Assembly: GCF_900090325.1 (NCBI RefSeq)
Contig: NZ_FMHW01000002.1
Span: 124,001-188,000, forward strand
Length of the DNA: 64,000 nt
Origin: Micromonospora pallida
Lineage (GTDB): Bacteria > Actinomycetota > Actinomycetes > Mycobacteriales > Micromonosporaceae
Direction: 5' to 3'
Part shown: piece after piece, positions 54,828 to 63,406 of the stretch
How positions within the stretch are numbered: the first letter of the stretch is position 1
Layout of the letters: the number at the start of each line of letters is the position of its first letter
Made by a program: the position numbers and the translations under genes
Notes under the pieces: generated by a model
Seen by the model: the letters and a program-made list of their open reading frames with translations, nothing else
Databases searched by the model: none
Told to the model about the DNA's origin: nothing

Positions 54828-55399
54828 CCGCGGTCGTCCCCCCGGCGAGCGACCGCCGGCAGGTGCTGTACGTGCTCGTCTGCGGCTCGCCGCTGGCCGC
54901 GCGGGTCGGCCGCCTGGTCGAGCTGGCGCAACGGGAGGGCTGGGAGGTCTGCGTGGTCACCACTCCCGACGGGGCGAAGTTCGTCGACGCGGCGGCCCTG
55001 GCCCGGCAGACCGGTCACCCCGTCCGCACCAGCTACAAACACCCGGGCGACCCGGACGTGCTGCCGGCGGCGGACGCGATGGTGGTCTGCCCGGCCACCG
55101 TCAACACGGTCAACAAGTGGGCGGCCGGGATCACCGACACGCTCGCGCTCGGCCTGCTGGTGGAGGCGCAGGGACTCGGCGTGCCGATCGTGGCGGTGCC
55201 CTTCACCAACAACGCGATGGCGGTCCACCCGGCCTTCCGGGCCGCCCTCGACCGGCTCCGGGAGTGGGGGGTCACAGTGCTCTTCGGGGATGACGTGTAC
55301 CCGCTGCACGCGCCGGGGGCCGGCGAGCGCCACCTGCACGCCTTCCCCTGGGAACTGGTCCTGCCGGCCCTGTCCACCTCGCCCTGCCCCACCCCGTAG
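54824..55399 (+). CDS. HFCD-type flavoprotein (phosphopantothenoylcysteine decarboxylase-like)
   Basis: A 191-residue homo-oligomeric flavin-containing Cys decarboxylase-like protein: VLYVLVCGSPLAARVGRLVE, the EGWEVCVVTTPDGAKFVDAA strand-helix, VCPATVNTVNKWAAGITDTL (the FMN/substrate loop, Asn in place of the usual His pattern to be checked) and VPFTNNAMAVHPAFRAALD. It starts with TTG 54824 overlapping the XRE stop. It is not the CoA biosynthetic fusion Coab/Coac, so the substrate is unknown. Confidence 0.8.
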   Translation: MTAVVPPASDRRQVLYVLVCGSPLAARVGRLVELAQREGWEVCVVTTPDGAKFVDAAALARQTGHPVRTSYKHPGDPDVLPAADAMVVCPATVNTVNKWAAGITDTLALGLLVEAQGLGVPIVAVPFTNNAMAVHPAFRAALDRLREWGVTVLFGDDVYPLHAPGAGERHLHAFPWELVLPALSTSPCPTP

Positions 55400-55526
55400 A
55401 TCTTGACGAGCGTCACTCTGCGTACCGCCCTCCTGCCTCACCTGACATTGATCATTCTCGGGTTGCTTGCTTAGATCGTCAGCGACAGTGCTGAATGTCT
55501 GTTGGCTGAACAGGAGTGGGTCCAGA

Positions 55527-56081
55527 GTGAACAACGTCTCGAAGGCGCTACGCAGAGTGTTCGCCGTGGTGGGTGCGGTGGTGACCGCCGCCGCGCTCAC
55601 CCTCACCGGCGCGACGCCCGCCTCGGCCGCGAACTACTACTACGAGCTGCCGTACCCGGCGGGCGAGTCGTACCTGGTGACCCAGGGGCCGGGTGGCTCG
55701 TTCTCGCACACCGACGCCTACAACCGGTACGCCTGGGACTTCGGTCTCCCGGCGAACTACGAGGTCTCCGCCTCACAGGCCGGCACCATCATCTACTCGA
55801 ACTGGTCGCCGTACTGGCAGAACGGCATCGAGGTGATCATCCGACACTCGAACGGCACGTGCACCCACTACGCGCACCTGAACCGGGCCCTCTACAACGC
55901 CGGCACCTGGGTTCCGCAGGGCCGGATCGTCGGCTGGTCGGGCAGCACCGGGGCGTCCACCGCGCCGCACCTGCACTTCCAGGTGATCAACTGCAACACC
56001 CGGGTGGGCATCTCGGCCGCCCTTCAGGGCTGGGTCCCGTGGGCCGGCACCCGGCCGGTGAGCGTCAACTACTACGCCTGA
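55527..56081 (+). CDS. Secreted M23 family metallopeptidase
   Basis: A 184-residue exported zinc peptidase: signal peptide NNVSKALRRVFAVVGAVVTA with cleavage near ASAA, then an M23 (LytM) domain. The zinc and catalytic residues are His61 and Asp71 (FSHTDAYNRYAWDFG), His114/His117 (HYAHL) and HLHF at 148-151. It should cut peptidoglycan cross-links or a glycine-rich peptide. The GTG at 55527 has AGGAG about 10 bases upstream. A strong hairpin follows 69 bases after the stop. Confidence 0.9.
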   Translation: MNNVSKALRRVFAVVGAVVTAAALTLTGATPASAANYYYELPYPAGESYLVTQGPGGSFSHTDAYNRYAWDFGLPANYEVSASQAGTIIYSNWSPYWQNGIEVIIRHSNGTCTHYAHLNRALYNAGTWVPQGRIVGWSGSTGASTAPHLHFQVINCNTRVGISAALQGWVPWAGTRPVSVNYYA

Positions 56082-56100
56082 TCCGTCGTGCCCCGGGCCG

Positions 56101-56152
56101 GCTGGCCCGGGTGCTTGCGTGGCCCGGATGTTGCGTGGCCCGGGTGTTTGCA
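56101..56152. repeat. Short tandem repeats before terminator copy 2
   Basis: Three degenerate copies of a (G)TGGCCCGG(G/A)TG-TTGC unit in a row (about 56102-56150), just upstream of the strong hairpin. Confidence 0.6.
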
Positions 56153-56195
56153 GGGGTCCCCTGTTACCGCTTTTTGCGTAGCAGGGGACCCCTGC
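56150..56195 (+). terminator. Long hairpin with conserved TTACCGCTTTTTG loop (copy 2)
   Basis: Arms 56150-56163 (GCAGGGGTCCCCTG) and 56182-56195 pair perfectly over 14 bases; the 18-base loop begins TTACCGCTTTTTG. It ends the M23 gene transcript and lies about 100 bases before the NIF3-like gene. Confidence 0.8.
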
Positions 56196-56291
56196 TCATC
56201 CGATACCGGTGCGCTCCGTCGCGGCCCGCTCGCGACGTGTCCCGAGCCGGGTCGCGCCTCCAGCGGTCCGACGCCGGTAAGCTGGCCCGCC

Positions 56292-57308
56292 GTGAGCACA
56301 ACCGGATCCCCGCCGCCGACCGTCGCCGACGTGGTGGCCCTGCTGGAGCGGCGCTACCCGCCGGCCTGGGCCGAACAGTGGGACCGGGTGGGGCTGGTCC
56401 TCGGGGAGCCCGGCACCGCCGTACGCCGGGTCGCCTGCGTGGTCGACGTGGTCCCGGAGACCGTCGCCGAGGCGCTCGCCGTCGGGGCGGACCTGATCGT
56501 CGCGCACCACCCGCTGCTGCTGCGCGGGGTCTCCTCGGTCGCGCCGACGACGTACAAGGGCCGCATCGTGCACCAGCTCATCCGCGCCGACGTGGCGCTC
56601 TACGTGGCGCACACCAACGCCGACGTGGCGAACCCGGGGGTCTCCGACGCGCTCGCCGCCCGGCTCGGCTTGACCCGGCTCCGCCCGCTGCACCCGCCCG
56701 CCCCGGGCAGCCCCGCGCACGGCGAGGGGCGGGGCATCGGCCGGATCGGGGAACTGCCCCACCCGATGACGCTCGCCGAGCTGACCCGGCATGCCGCCGA
56801 CGTGCTGCCACCGACCGCGTGGGGAGTACGCGCCGCCGGGGAGCCGACCCGGGTGATCCGTACCGTCGCGGTCAGCGGCGGCGCGGGCGACGGCTTCCTC
56901 GCCGACGCGACCGCCGCCGGGGTGGACGCGTTCCTCACCGCCGACCTGCGGCACCACCCGGCCGGCGAGCACCTCGCCGAGGGCGGCCCGGCCCTGCTGG
57001 ACGCCGCGCACTGGGCCACCGAACGTCCCTGGCTGGACGACCTGGCCGCGCACCTGCGGGCGACGCTCGGCGTCGAGACGTACGTGTCCGACCTGGACAC
57101 CGACCCGTGGACGGTGCACGCGGCGAGCCCGGCCCCACCCACCGTGCACGCGGCGAGCCCGGCCCCACCCACCGGGCCGGCGTCGCCGGCCGACCCGCAA
57201 CAGACCCGCACCCCCGTCCCCGGCGCCACCGCGACCACCCGGGGCCGTACCGCATCCGCCCAGGACGACCCACACCCCGCCGTGGACGACAAGGAGCCCC
57301 GACCGTGA
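56292..57308 (+). CDS. NIF3-like dinuclear metal-centre protein
   Basis: A 338-residue NIF3/DUF34 family protein, a ring-forming metal-binding enzyme whose role (possibly a GTP cyclohydrolase I-type or hydrolase activity) is not settled. The metal ligands are visible in LIVAHHPLLLRG, VAHTNADVANPG and, at the end of the domain, FLTADLRHHPAGE. A Pro/Ala/Thr-rich tail follows, with two exact 30-base repeats at 57114-57173 encoding VHAASPAPPT. The GTG at 56292 starts the standard domain. Its stop overlaps the next gene's GTG. Confidence 0.85.
   Translation: MSTTGSPPPTVADVVALLERRYPPAWAEQWDRVGLVLGEPGTAVRRVACVVDVVPETVAEALAVGADLIVAHHPLLLRGVSSVAPTTYKGRIVHQLIRADVALYVAHTNADVANPGVSDALAARLGLTRLRPLHPPAPGSPAHGEGRGIGRIGELPHPMTLAELTRHAADVLPPTAWGVRAAGEPTRVIRTVAVSGGAGDGFLADATAAGVDAFLTADLRHHPAGEHLAEGGPALLDAAHWATERPWLDDLAAHLRATLGVETYVSDLDTDPWTVHAASPAPPTVHAASPAPPTGPASPADPQQTRTPVPGATATTRGRTASAQDDPHPAVDDKEPRP
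57114..57173 (+). repeat. Two exact 30-base direct repeats in the NIF3-like gene
   Basis: Copies 57114-57143 and 57144-57173 are identical and encode VHAASPAPPT twice, in frame, within the C-terminal extension. Confidence 0.9.
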
Positions 57309-58042
57309 AGGCTGAACCGGCAGTCCAACGCCGCCTGCTCGACCTCCAGACGATCGACACCGCCCTCGCCCAGCTCGCCCACCGTCGGCGCACCCTGCCC
57401 GAGCGCGCCGAGCTGGAGGCCCTGGCCCGCGAGCTGTCCACCCTCGAGGACCAGCGGGTCCGCGCGCAGGTGGCGGTGGACGACCTCGACCGGGACATCG
57501 CCCGGCTGGAGAAGGACGTCGACCAGGTCCGTACCCGCAAGCGCCGCAACGAGGACCGGCTCGCCGCCGGCACCGGCCCGGCCCGCGAGCTGGAGGCGCT
57601 GCAGCACGAGCTGACCTCGCTCAACCGTCGGCAGAGCGACCTGGAGGACGCCGAGCTGGAGCTGATGGAGCAGCGGGAGACCGCGCAGGCCGTCCTCGAC
57701 GGGGTCGAACAGCGGCTGACCGAGGCGCGCGAGAAGCGCGCGGAGACCGAGCGGCGACGCGACGAGACCCTTGCCGAGATCGCCAAGGAGGAGGAATTCA
57801 AGCGCACCGCCCGGCAGCCGCTCGCCGCCGACCTCCCGGCCGACCTGGTCTCCCTCTACGACAAGATCCGCGAGTCGACCGGGCTGGGCGCGGCCCTGCT
57901 GCGCGGCGGACGCTGCGGCGGCTGCCGGCTCGACCTGTCCGGCGCCGACCGGGCCCGGATCGCCAAGTCCGCCCCGGACGAGGTGGTGCGCTGCGAGGAG
58001 TGCCGACGGATCATGGTTCGCACGAACGAATCCGGCCTGTGA
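57305..58042 (+). CDS. Coiled-coil protein with C-terminal C4 zinc ribbon
   Basis: A 245-residue protein: a long coiled coil (residues about 15-180, DLQTIDTALAQLAHRRRTLP onward) followed by a C4 zinc ribbon CGGC (204-207) and CEEC (230-233). This family is found in most actinobacteria next to the RNase H/CobC gene and NIF3, and is proposed to bind nucleic acid. Its role is unknown. GTG 57305 overlaps the NIF3 stop and the stop overlaps the next start, so the three genes are translationally linked. Confidence 0.9.
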   Translation: MKAEPAVQRRLLDLQTIDTALAQLAHRRRTLPERAELEALARELSTLEDQRVRAQVAVDDLDRDIARLEKDVDQVRTRKRRNEDRLAAGTGPARELEALQHELTSLNRRQSDLEDAELELMEQRETAQAVLDGVEQRLTEAREKRAETERRRDETLAEIAKEEEFKRTARQPLAADLPADLVSLYDKIRESTGLGAALLRGGRCGGCRLDLSGADRARIAKSAPDEVVRCEECRRIMVRTNESGL

Positions 58043-59244
58043 CCCTGACGAGGGTGGTCGTCGAGGCCGACGGGGGGTCCCGGGGCAACCCGGGCCCGGC
58101 CGGCTGCGGCGCGGTGGTCCGCGACCCGTCCAGCGGCGAGGTGCTCGCCGAGCGTTCCGAGGCGCTCGGCACCGCCACCAACAACGTCGCCGAGTACCGG
58201 GGCCTGATCGCCGGGCTGACCGCCGCCGCCGAGCTGGGCGCGACCCGGGTCGAGGCGCGGATGGACTCCAAGCTGGTCGTCGAGCAGATGTCCGGCCGCT
58301 GGCAGATCAAGAACCCGGGGTTGCGTCCGCTGGCCGCCGAGGCCGCCAAGCTGGTCGGCCGCTTCGCGGCGGTGACCTTCACCTGGATCCCCCGGGACCG
58401 CAACCGGCACGCCGACGCGCTGGCCAACGCCGCCATGGACGCCGCAGCCGGCCGGTCACCGGCTGCGGCCGCCCCCCGGATCGCCGAGCCGCCGCGCGAG
58501 GTGGCCGCCCCGGACTCACCGGCCCGCGCCGCCGCCCGGGAGGCCGCCGCCCGCGCCGCCACGAAGGCCACCACCGGCACCGACCCGGCGACCGCGCCGG
58601 CCTCCTGGGAGCCCCGGGGCACCACCGAGGCGACCCGACTGGTGCTGGTCCGGCACGGCCAGACCGAGTGGACCGCGCAGCGCCGCTACTCCGGCCGGGG
58701 CGACGTGCCGCTGTCCGAGCAGGGGCGGGAGCAGGCCCGAGCCGTCGCCGCCCGGGTGGCCGCGCTCGCCCCGGCCGTCGCGGCCGTGGTCAGCTCACCC
58801 CTGTCCCGCTGTACGGCCACCGCCCGGCCGATCGCCTCCGCGCTCGGCGGGGTCCCGTTGCGGACCGAGGACGACCTGGTCGAGTGCGACTTCGGGGCCT
58901 GGGAGGGCCGCACCTTCGCCGAGGTACGCGAGGACTGGCCCGGTGAACTGGACGCCTGGCTCGCCTCCCCGGCGGTGGCCCCGCCCGACGGGGAGTCGTT
59001 CACCGACGTGACCGTCCGGGTACGCCGGGCGCTGCGCGGGCTGCTCGACGCGTACCCGGGGGAGACCGTGGTGGTGGTCTCGCACGTCTCCCCGATCAAG
59101 ATCCTGCTGCGGGACGCGCTGGCCGCCGGGGACGCCTTCCTGCACCGGCTCTACCTCGACCCGGCCGGGGTGTCGGTACTCGACGTCTGGGCCGACGGCG
59201 GGGTGGCCGTCCGCTCCGTCAACGACACCGCCCACCTCGACTGA
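58039..59244 (+). CDS. Bifunctional RNase H / alpha-ribazole phosphatase-like protein
   Basis: A 401-residue fusion. Residues 1-140 are RNase HI (catalytic Asp11 in EADGGSRGNPG, Glu in NNVAEYRGL, Asp in RMDSKLVVEQM and the late Asp in ADALANAAM). After an Ala-rich linker comes a histidine phosphatase (LVLVRHGQTEW near 207, the later HVSPIKILLRDAL). The Mycobacterium homologue of this architecture is known to have both RNase H and CobC-type phosphatase activity. The GTG start overlaps the zinc-ribbon gene stop. A hairpin terminator follows the stop. Confidence 0.93.
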   Translation: MTLTRVVVEADGGSRGNPGPAGCGAVVRDPSSGEVLAERSEALGTATNNVAEYRGLIAGLTAAAELGATRVEARMDSKLVVEQMSGRWQIKNPGLRPLAAEAAKLVGRFAAVTFTWIPRDRNRHADALANAAMDAAAGRSPAAAAPRIAEPPREVAAPDSPARAAAREAAARAATKATTGTDPATAPASWEPRGTTEATRLVLVRHGQTEWTAQRRYSGRGDVPLSEQGREQARAVAARVAALAPAVAAVVSSPLSRCTATARPIASALGGVPLRTEDDLVECDFGAWEGRTFAEVREDWPGELDAWLASPAVAPPDGESFTDVTVRVRRALRGLLDAYPGETVVVVSHVSPIKILLRDALAAGDAFLHRLYLDPAGVSVLDVWADGGVAVRSVNDTAHLD

Positions 59245-59266
59245 GCTGACTGCCGGGGTGGGGTGA

Positions 59267-59326
59267 GGTGGTAGCAGGGGTCCCCTGTTACCACTTTTTG
59301 CCGAGCAGGGGACCCCTGCAACCACC
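59267..59326 (+). terminator. Very long hairpin with conserved TTACCACTTTTTG loop (copy 3)
   Basis: Arms 59267-59287 and 59306-59326 pair over 21 bases with one mismatch. The 18-base loop TTACCACTTTTTGCCGAG is nearly identical to those at 14.7 and 56.2 kb. It lies 22 bases after the RNase H/CobC stop. Confidence 0.85.
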
Positions 59327-59511
59327 CGACGCGCTGGGCGGTGCGCGCTGACCTAGGTGGGGGTCCGATCTGCGGATTGTGCGGTGAAGTGCCGCTCGGC
59401 GCAGCCCATGCGCCGCTGAGCGCAGTGACCCGCTGTGACGGGTGACGGCGGTCACAACATCGCTAACCTCCGGGCCGTCCCCGTGCCCCACGACCTTCCG
59501 GAGGTGGCCTG

Positions 59512-59754
59512 ATGGCCGCGACCGAACCGGAGCCGCCCACCACGACACGTTCCCGGGCGAAGGATCACAGCCCGTGGAACTGGCTGCTCTTCGTCCCGAT
59601 CGTGGTGCCGCTGATCCCGGCGCTCTACAACAGTGACGCGCCCCGGATCCTCGGCTTCCCGCGCTTCTACTGGCTTCAACTGGCGTACATCCTGCTCGGC
59701 GTCGCCACCACGACCCTGGTCTACCGGATGACCAAGAAGCGGGGTGGACGGTGA
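59512..59754 (+). CDS. DUF3311 small membrane protein (symporter partner)
   Basis: An 80-residue protein with a disordered N-terminus and two hydrophobic helices (WLLFVPIVVPLIPALYN and FYWLQLAYILLGVATTTLVY), typical of DUF3311. The family sits next to sodium:solute symporters and probably supports them. The ATG at 59512 follows GGAGG by 7 bases. Its TGA overlaps the first base-triplet of the 60-base tandem repeat. Confidence 0.85.
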   Translation: MAATEPEPPTTTRSRAKDHSPWNWLLFVPIVVPLIPALYNSDAPRILGFPRFYWLQLAYILLGVATTTLVYRMTKKRGGR

Positions 59755-59930
59755 GCGCGAGGAGTGAATCGGGCCTGCGAGCCCCGCAGTCGCAGACGAA
59801 GGTGATTGCGGTGAGCGCGAGGAGTGAGCCGGGCCTGCGAGCCCCGCAGTCGCAGACGAAGGTGATTGCGGTGAGCGCGAGGAGTGAGCCGGGCCTGCGA
59901 GCCCCGCAGTCGCGAACGAAGGTGATGCAG
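59751..59930 (+). repeat. Three 60-base tandem repeats bridging DUF3311 and the symporter
   Basis: Units 59751-59810, 59811-59870 and 59871-59930 begin GTGAGCGCGAGGAGTGA; units 1 and 2 differ at two positions, and unit 3 differs near its end. Sixty is a multiple of three, so an open frame of 60 codons runs through all three, starting in a GTGA overlap with the DUF3311 stop and ending in an overlap with the symporter start. It may relay ribosomes rather than encode a useful protein. Confidence 0.92.
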
Positions 59931-59932
59931 TG

Positions 59933-61588
59933 ATGTGGCGCGACCATCTCACCGAGATCGTCATCTTCACGGTGCTGTTCCTGCTGGTCAGCGCGATGGG
60001 CTTCGTCGCCGCCCGATGGCGTGCCCCGAAGGACATGGCCCACCTGGACGAATGGGGGCTCGGCGGCCGCAGCTTCGGCGGCTGGATCACCTGGTTCCTG
60101 GTCGGCGGTGACCTCTACACCGCGTACACCTTCGTCGCGGTGCCGGCGCTGGTCTTCGGAGCCGGCGCGGCCGGGTTCTTCGCGGTGCCGTACACCATCG
60201 TCGTCTACCCGATCGTCTTCCTGGTGCTGGTCCGGCTCTGGTCGGTGTCGCACCGGCACGGCTTCGTCACCCCGGCCGACTTCGTCCGGCGGCGGTTCGA
60301 CTCACCGGTGCTCGCCCTGCTCGTCGCGATCACCGGGATCGTCGCCACCATGCCGTACATCGCGCTGCAACTCGTCGGCATCGAGGCGGTGCTCAAGACG
60401 ATGGGCGTGACCGGCGAGAGCGCCTTCGCCCGGCACCTGCCGATCATCGTGGCGTTCGCCATCCTGGCCGCCTACACCTACCAGTCCGGGCTGCGCGCAC
60501 CGGCGCTGATCGCGTTCGTCAAGGACAGCCTCATCTACATCGTCATCCTGGTGACGGTGCTCTACCTGCCGTACAAGCTGGGCGGCTGGGGCGAGATCTT
60601 CGACGCCGCCGACGCCAAGTTCACCGCCTCGGAGAACCCGAACGACGGCATCGTGCTCAACGCCAACAACCAGCTCCAGTACGTCACCCTGGCGCTCGGC
60701 TCGGCGCTGGCCCTGTTCCTCTACCCGCACAGCCTCACCGGCGTGCTGGCCAGCCGGAACCGCGACGTGATCAAGCGGAACATGTCCGCGCTGCCCGCGT
60801 ACACCCTGCTGCTCGGGCTGATCGCGCTGCTCGGCTACATGGCCATCGCGGCCCAGGTGAAGCCCCTGCCCGGCGCGGAGGAGGGCACGGTCGACAGCAA
60901 CACCGTCGTCCCGGTCCTGTTCGACCAGCAGTTCCCCGACTGGTTCGCCGGCGTGGCGTACGCGGCCATCGGCATCGGCGCCCTGGTACCGGCGGCGATC
61001 ATGTCGATCGCGGCGGCGAACCTGTTCACCCGCAACATCTACAAGGAGTACCTGAAGCGGGACGCCAGCCCTGCCCAGGAGGCGAACGTCTCCAAGATTA
61101 CGTCACTGCTGGTGAAGGTCGGCGCGGTCGCCTGCATCGTCTTCCTCGACCCGCAGTTCTCCATCGACCTGCAACTCATCGGCGGCGTGATCATCCTCCA
61201 GACGTTGCCGGCCGTGGCGCTCGGCCTCTACACCCGCTGGTTCCACCGGGGCGCGCTGATCGCCGGCTGGGCCGCCGGCATGGGCCTGGGCATGTGGATG
61301 CTCTACCAGATCCCCAACGCGGCCACCGGCCGCAAGCACTTCGGCGGCTCGGCCTTCCCGCTGGCCGAGTTCGGCTTCGACACGAAGAAGACGATCTACG
61401 TCGGCATCGTGGCAGTGCTGGTCAACCTGGCCGTCGCGGCGATCGTCACCCTGGGTCTGCGGGCCGCCCGGGTGCCCGAGGGCGCCGACGGCACCACGCC
61501 CGACGACTACTTCGCCGACGAGGGCGACCCCCGGGTCACCCCCGGCCCCGAGGCGGACGCCGACCCCGCCCGCGAACCCGTGGCCTGA
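59933..61588 (+). CDS. Sodium:solute symporter, MctP-type monocarboxylate permease
   Basis: A 551-residue SSS family permease with about 13 hydrophobic segments. MAHLDEWGLGGRSFGGWITW, GDLYTAYTFVAVPALVFGAG and PHSLTGVLASRNRDVIKRNM are characteristic of the family, with residues of the sodium site in the first and eighth helices. The MctP group carries pyruvate, lactate or similar acids; this is the most likely substrate class. An acidic tail follows. The ATG at 59933 is used; GTG 59930 is one codon earlier. A terminator follows. Confidence 0.9.
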   Translation: MWRDHLTEIVIFTVLFLLVSAMGFVAARWRAPKDMAHLDEWGLGGRSFGGWITWFLVGGDLYTAYTFVAVPALVFGAGAAGFFAVPYTIVVYPIVFLVLVRLWSVSHRHGFVTPADFVRRRFDSPVLALLVAITGIVATMPYIALQLVGIEAVLKTMGVTGESAFARHLPIIVAFAILAAYTYQSGLRAPALIAFVKDSLIYIVILVTVLYLPYKLGGWGEIFDAADAKFTASENPNDGIVLNANNQLQYVTLALGSALALFLYPHSLTGVLASRNRDVIKRNMSALPAYTLLLGLIALLGYMAIAAQVKPLPGAEEGTVDSNTVVPVLFDQQFPDWFAGVAYAAIGIGALVPAAIMSIAAANLFTRNIYKEYLKRDASPAQEANVSKITSLLVKVGAVACIVFLDPQFSIDLQLIGGVIILQTLPAVALGLYTRWFHRGALIAGWAAGMGLGMWMLYQIPNAATGRKHFGGSAFPLAEFGFDTKKTIYVGIVAVLVNLAVAAIVTLGLRAARVPEGADGTTPDDYFADEGDPRVTPGPEADADPAREPVA

Positions 61589-61594
61589 GGCACA

Positions 61595-61629
61595 CCGGCG
61601 GGGGCCCTCACCCGAGCGGCCCCCGCCGG
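61595..61629. terminator. Hairpin between the symporter and TauE/SafE gene
   Basis: A perfect 12-bp stem (61595-61606 with 61618-61629) and 11-base loop, 7 bases after the symporter stop and shared with the convergent gene. Confidence 0.8.
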
Positions 61630-61675
61630 CCCCGGTGCTGGTCGGCGGGGGTGCGAACCGCCGTCGCGGGGGCGG

Positions 61676-62437
61676 TCAACGCAGTGCGCGGTACAGCAGG
61701 AAAAGGCCGATCACCGTACCGAAGACCACGATCAGGGACTTCAGCACCACCGGGGGAAGCCGGCGGACCAGCCGCGCGCCCGCGTACCCGCCGACCAGCG
61801 TCGCCGGAGCGACCACCGCCACGGCCGCCCAGTTCAGCGGCCCGAACGCCGCGAAGATCACCACCGTGGTCAGCCCGACCACAGCCGAGATCAGGTTCTT
61901 CAACGCCGACACCCGGGCCAGGGCCTCGTCCAGCACCAGGGCCAGGCCGGCGACCAGCATCACCCCGAGCGCCGCACCGAAGTAACCCCCGTACACCGCG
62001 CCGACCAGGACCATCGCCTGGAGCGTGCCCAACCGGCGGCGCGCGCCCAGGTCGCGCGGATGGCCGACCAGCCGGCGCAGCGGATCCTGGAACGCCAGTA
62101 CCGCCGTCGCGCCGAGCACCAGAAACGGTACGACCAGCTCGAACGCGCGGGCCGGGGTGTTCAACAGCAGCCAGGTGCCGGCGACCGCGCCGAGCACGGC
62201 CGTCGGCAGCAGGGACAGCACCGTACGCCGGGACGGCAGGTCCCGCCAGCTCCCCGCCACGCTTGCCAGGTAGCCGGGGCAGACAGCCACCGAGTTGCTC
62301 ACGTTCGCCGGCACCGGCGGCAGGCCCACCGCGAGCAACGCCGGAAACGTGATCAGTGAACCGCCACCGGCCACCGCGTTGACCGTACCCGCGGCGAGAC
62401 CGGCGACCAGCAGCAGCGCGGCATCCGAGACATCCAT
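61676..62437 (-). CDS. TauE/SafE family (TSUP) transporter
   Basis: A 253-residue membrane protein with about eight hydrophobic segments in two related halves. The family motif is LAAGTVNAVAGGGSLITFPALL near the N-terminus, repeated as LVGAVYGGYFGAALGVMLV in the second half. Homologues export or import small sulfur- or carbon-containing anions; which one is unknown. It begins at ATG 62437, the first of its frame at the motif. It converges with the symporter gene and is divergent from rnpB. Confidence 0.9.
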   Translation of the reverse strand: MDVSDAALLLVAGLAAGTVNAVAGGGSLITFPALLAVGLPPVPANVSNSVAVCPGYLASVAGSWRDLPSRRTVLSLLPTAVLGAVAGTWLLLNTPARAFELVVPFLVLGATAVLAFQDPLRRLVGHPRDLGARRRLGTLQAMVLVGAVYGGYFGAALGVMLVAGLALVLDEALARVSALKNLISAVVGLTTVVIFAAFGPLNWAAVAVVAPATLVGGYAGARLVRRLPPVVLKSLIVVFGTVIGLFLLYRALR

Positions 62438-62618
62438 GGCGACCCGAGGCTACCCAGGCACCCGCCGGAACGCACCAGGGCCAGGCTTCCGCTCCCGGCA
62501 AACGGGAAGAGCCGTCTCGGAACCCCCGCTTCGCTGTCGTCCGTGCGGCTCGCTGTCCGCCGTTTCATGCTTGGCTGGGACGTGAGCGGGCCGGCAATAA
62601 CCGCCGCCGTCGCGTCGT

Positions 62619-62624
62619 TAGGAT
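62619..62624 (+). promoter_or_regulatory. Probable -10 box of rnpB
   Basis: TAGGAT ends 7 bases before the first base of the P1 helix at 62632, the correct distance for a transcription start there. Confidence 0.6.
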
Positions 62625-62631
62625 GAGGAAC

Positions 62632-63063
<432 letters not shown>

Positions 63064-63151
63064 CCACCAGCTCAGAGACCTGATCGGGGCTCTGAGCTGG
63101 TTCTATGTCCGGGCGTCGATGGTCGTTCTTGGTCAACTTCGGTCGGCATTT

Positions 63152-63189
63152 GACGCCCTGGGAACGCCCTGACGCCCTGGAGACGCCCT
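63152..63189 (+). repeat. Two 19-base tandem repeats downstream of rnpB
   Basis: GACGCCCTGGGAACGCCCT (63152-63170) and GACGCCCTGGAGACGCCCT (63171-63189) differ at two positions. The 343-base gap 63064-63406 has no other feature I can support. Confidence 0.7.
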
Positions 63190-63406
63190 GATCTTGAACG
63201 TGGAGCGTCAGTTTGGAAGAGCGTGCTCAACCGGTCGTGATGCCCGAAACGCCTGCGGCTGGCGGTGGAAGCTTGTGCCCCTGGTGCCCGCTCGTGACCG
63301 CTGCGTTTCCCGAGTACTGGCCCGTGGATGGCCCGGATCAGCCCGGGCTTTAGAGGTCACGACCGCCCTGCGTCGGCGATTGCTGCTGGCTCGTATCCTG
63401 CGGGCC

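Noticed and set aside
59751..59930. CRISPR array
   Set aside because: The 60-base units are contiguous with no spacers, and no cas gene is present anywhere in the window.
59751..59933. The 60-codon frame through the three 60-base repeats as a real protein gene
   Set aside because: It consists only of the repeat translated three times, has no domain, and fits better as a linker or relay; kept as a repeat feature.
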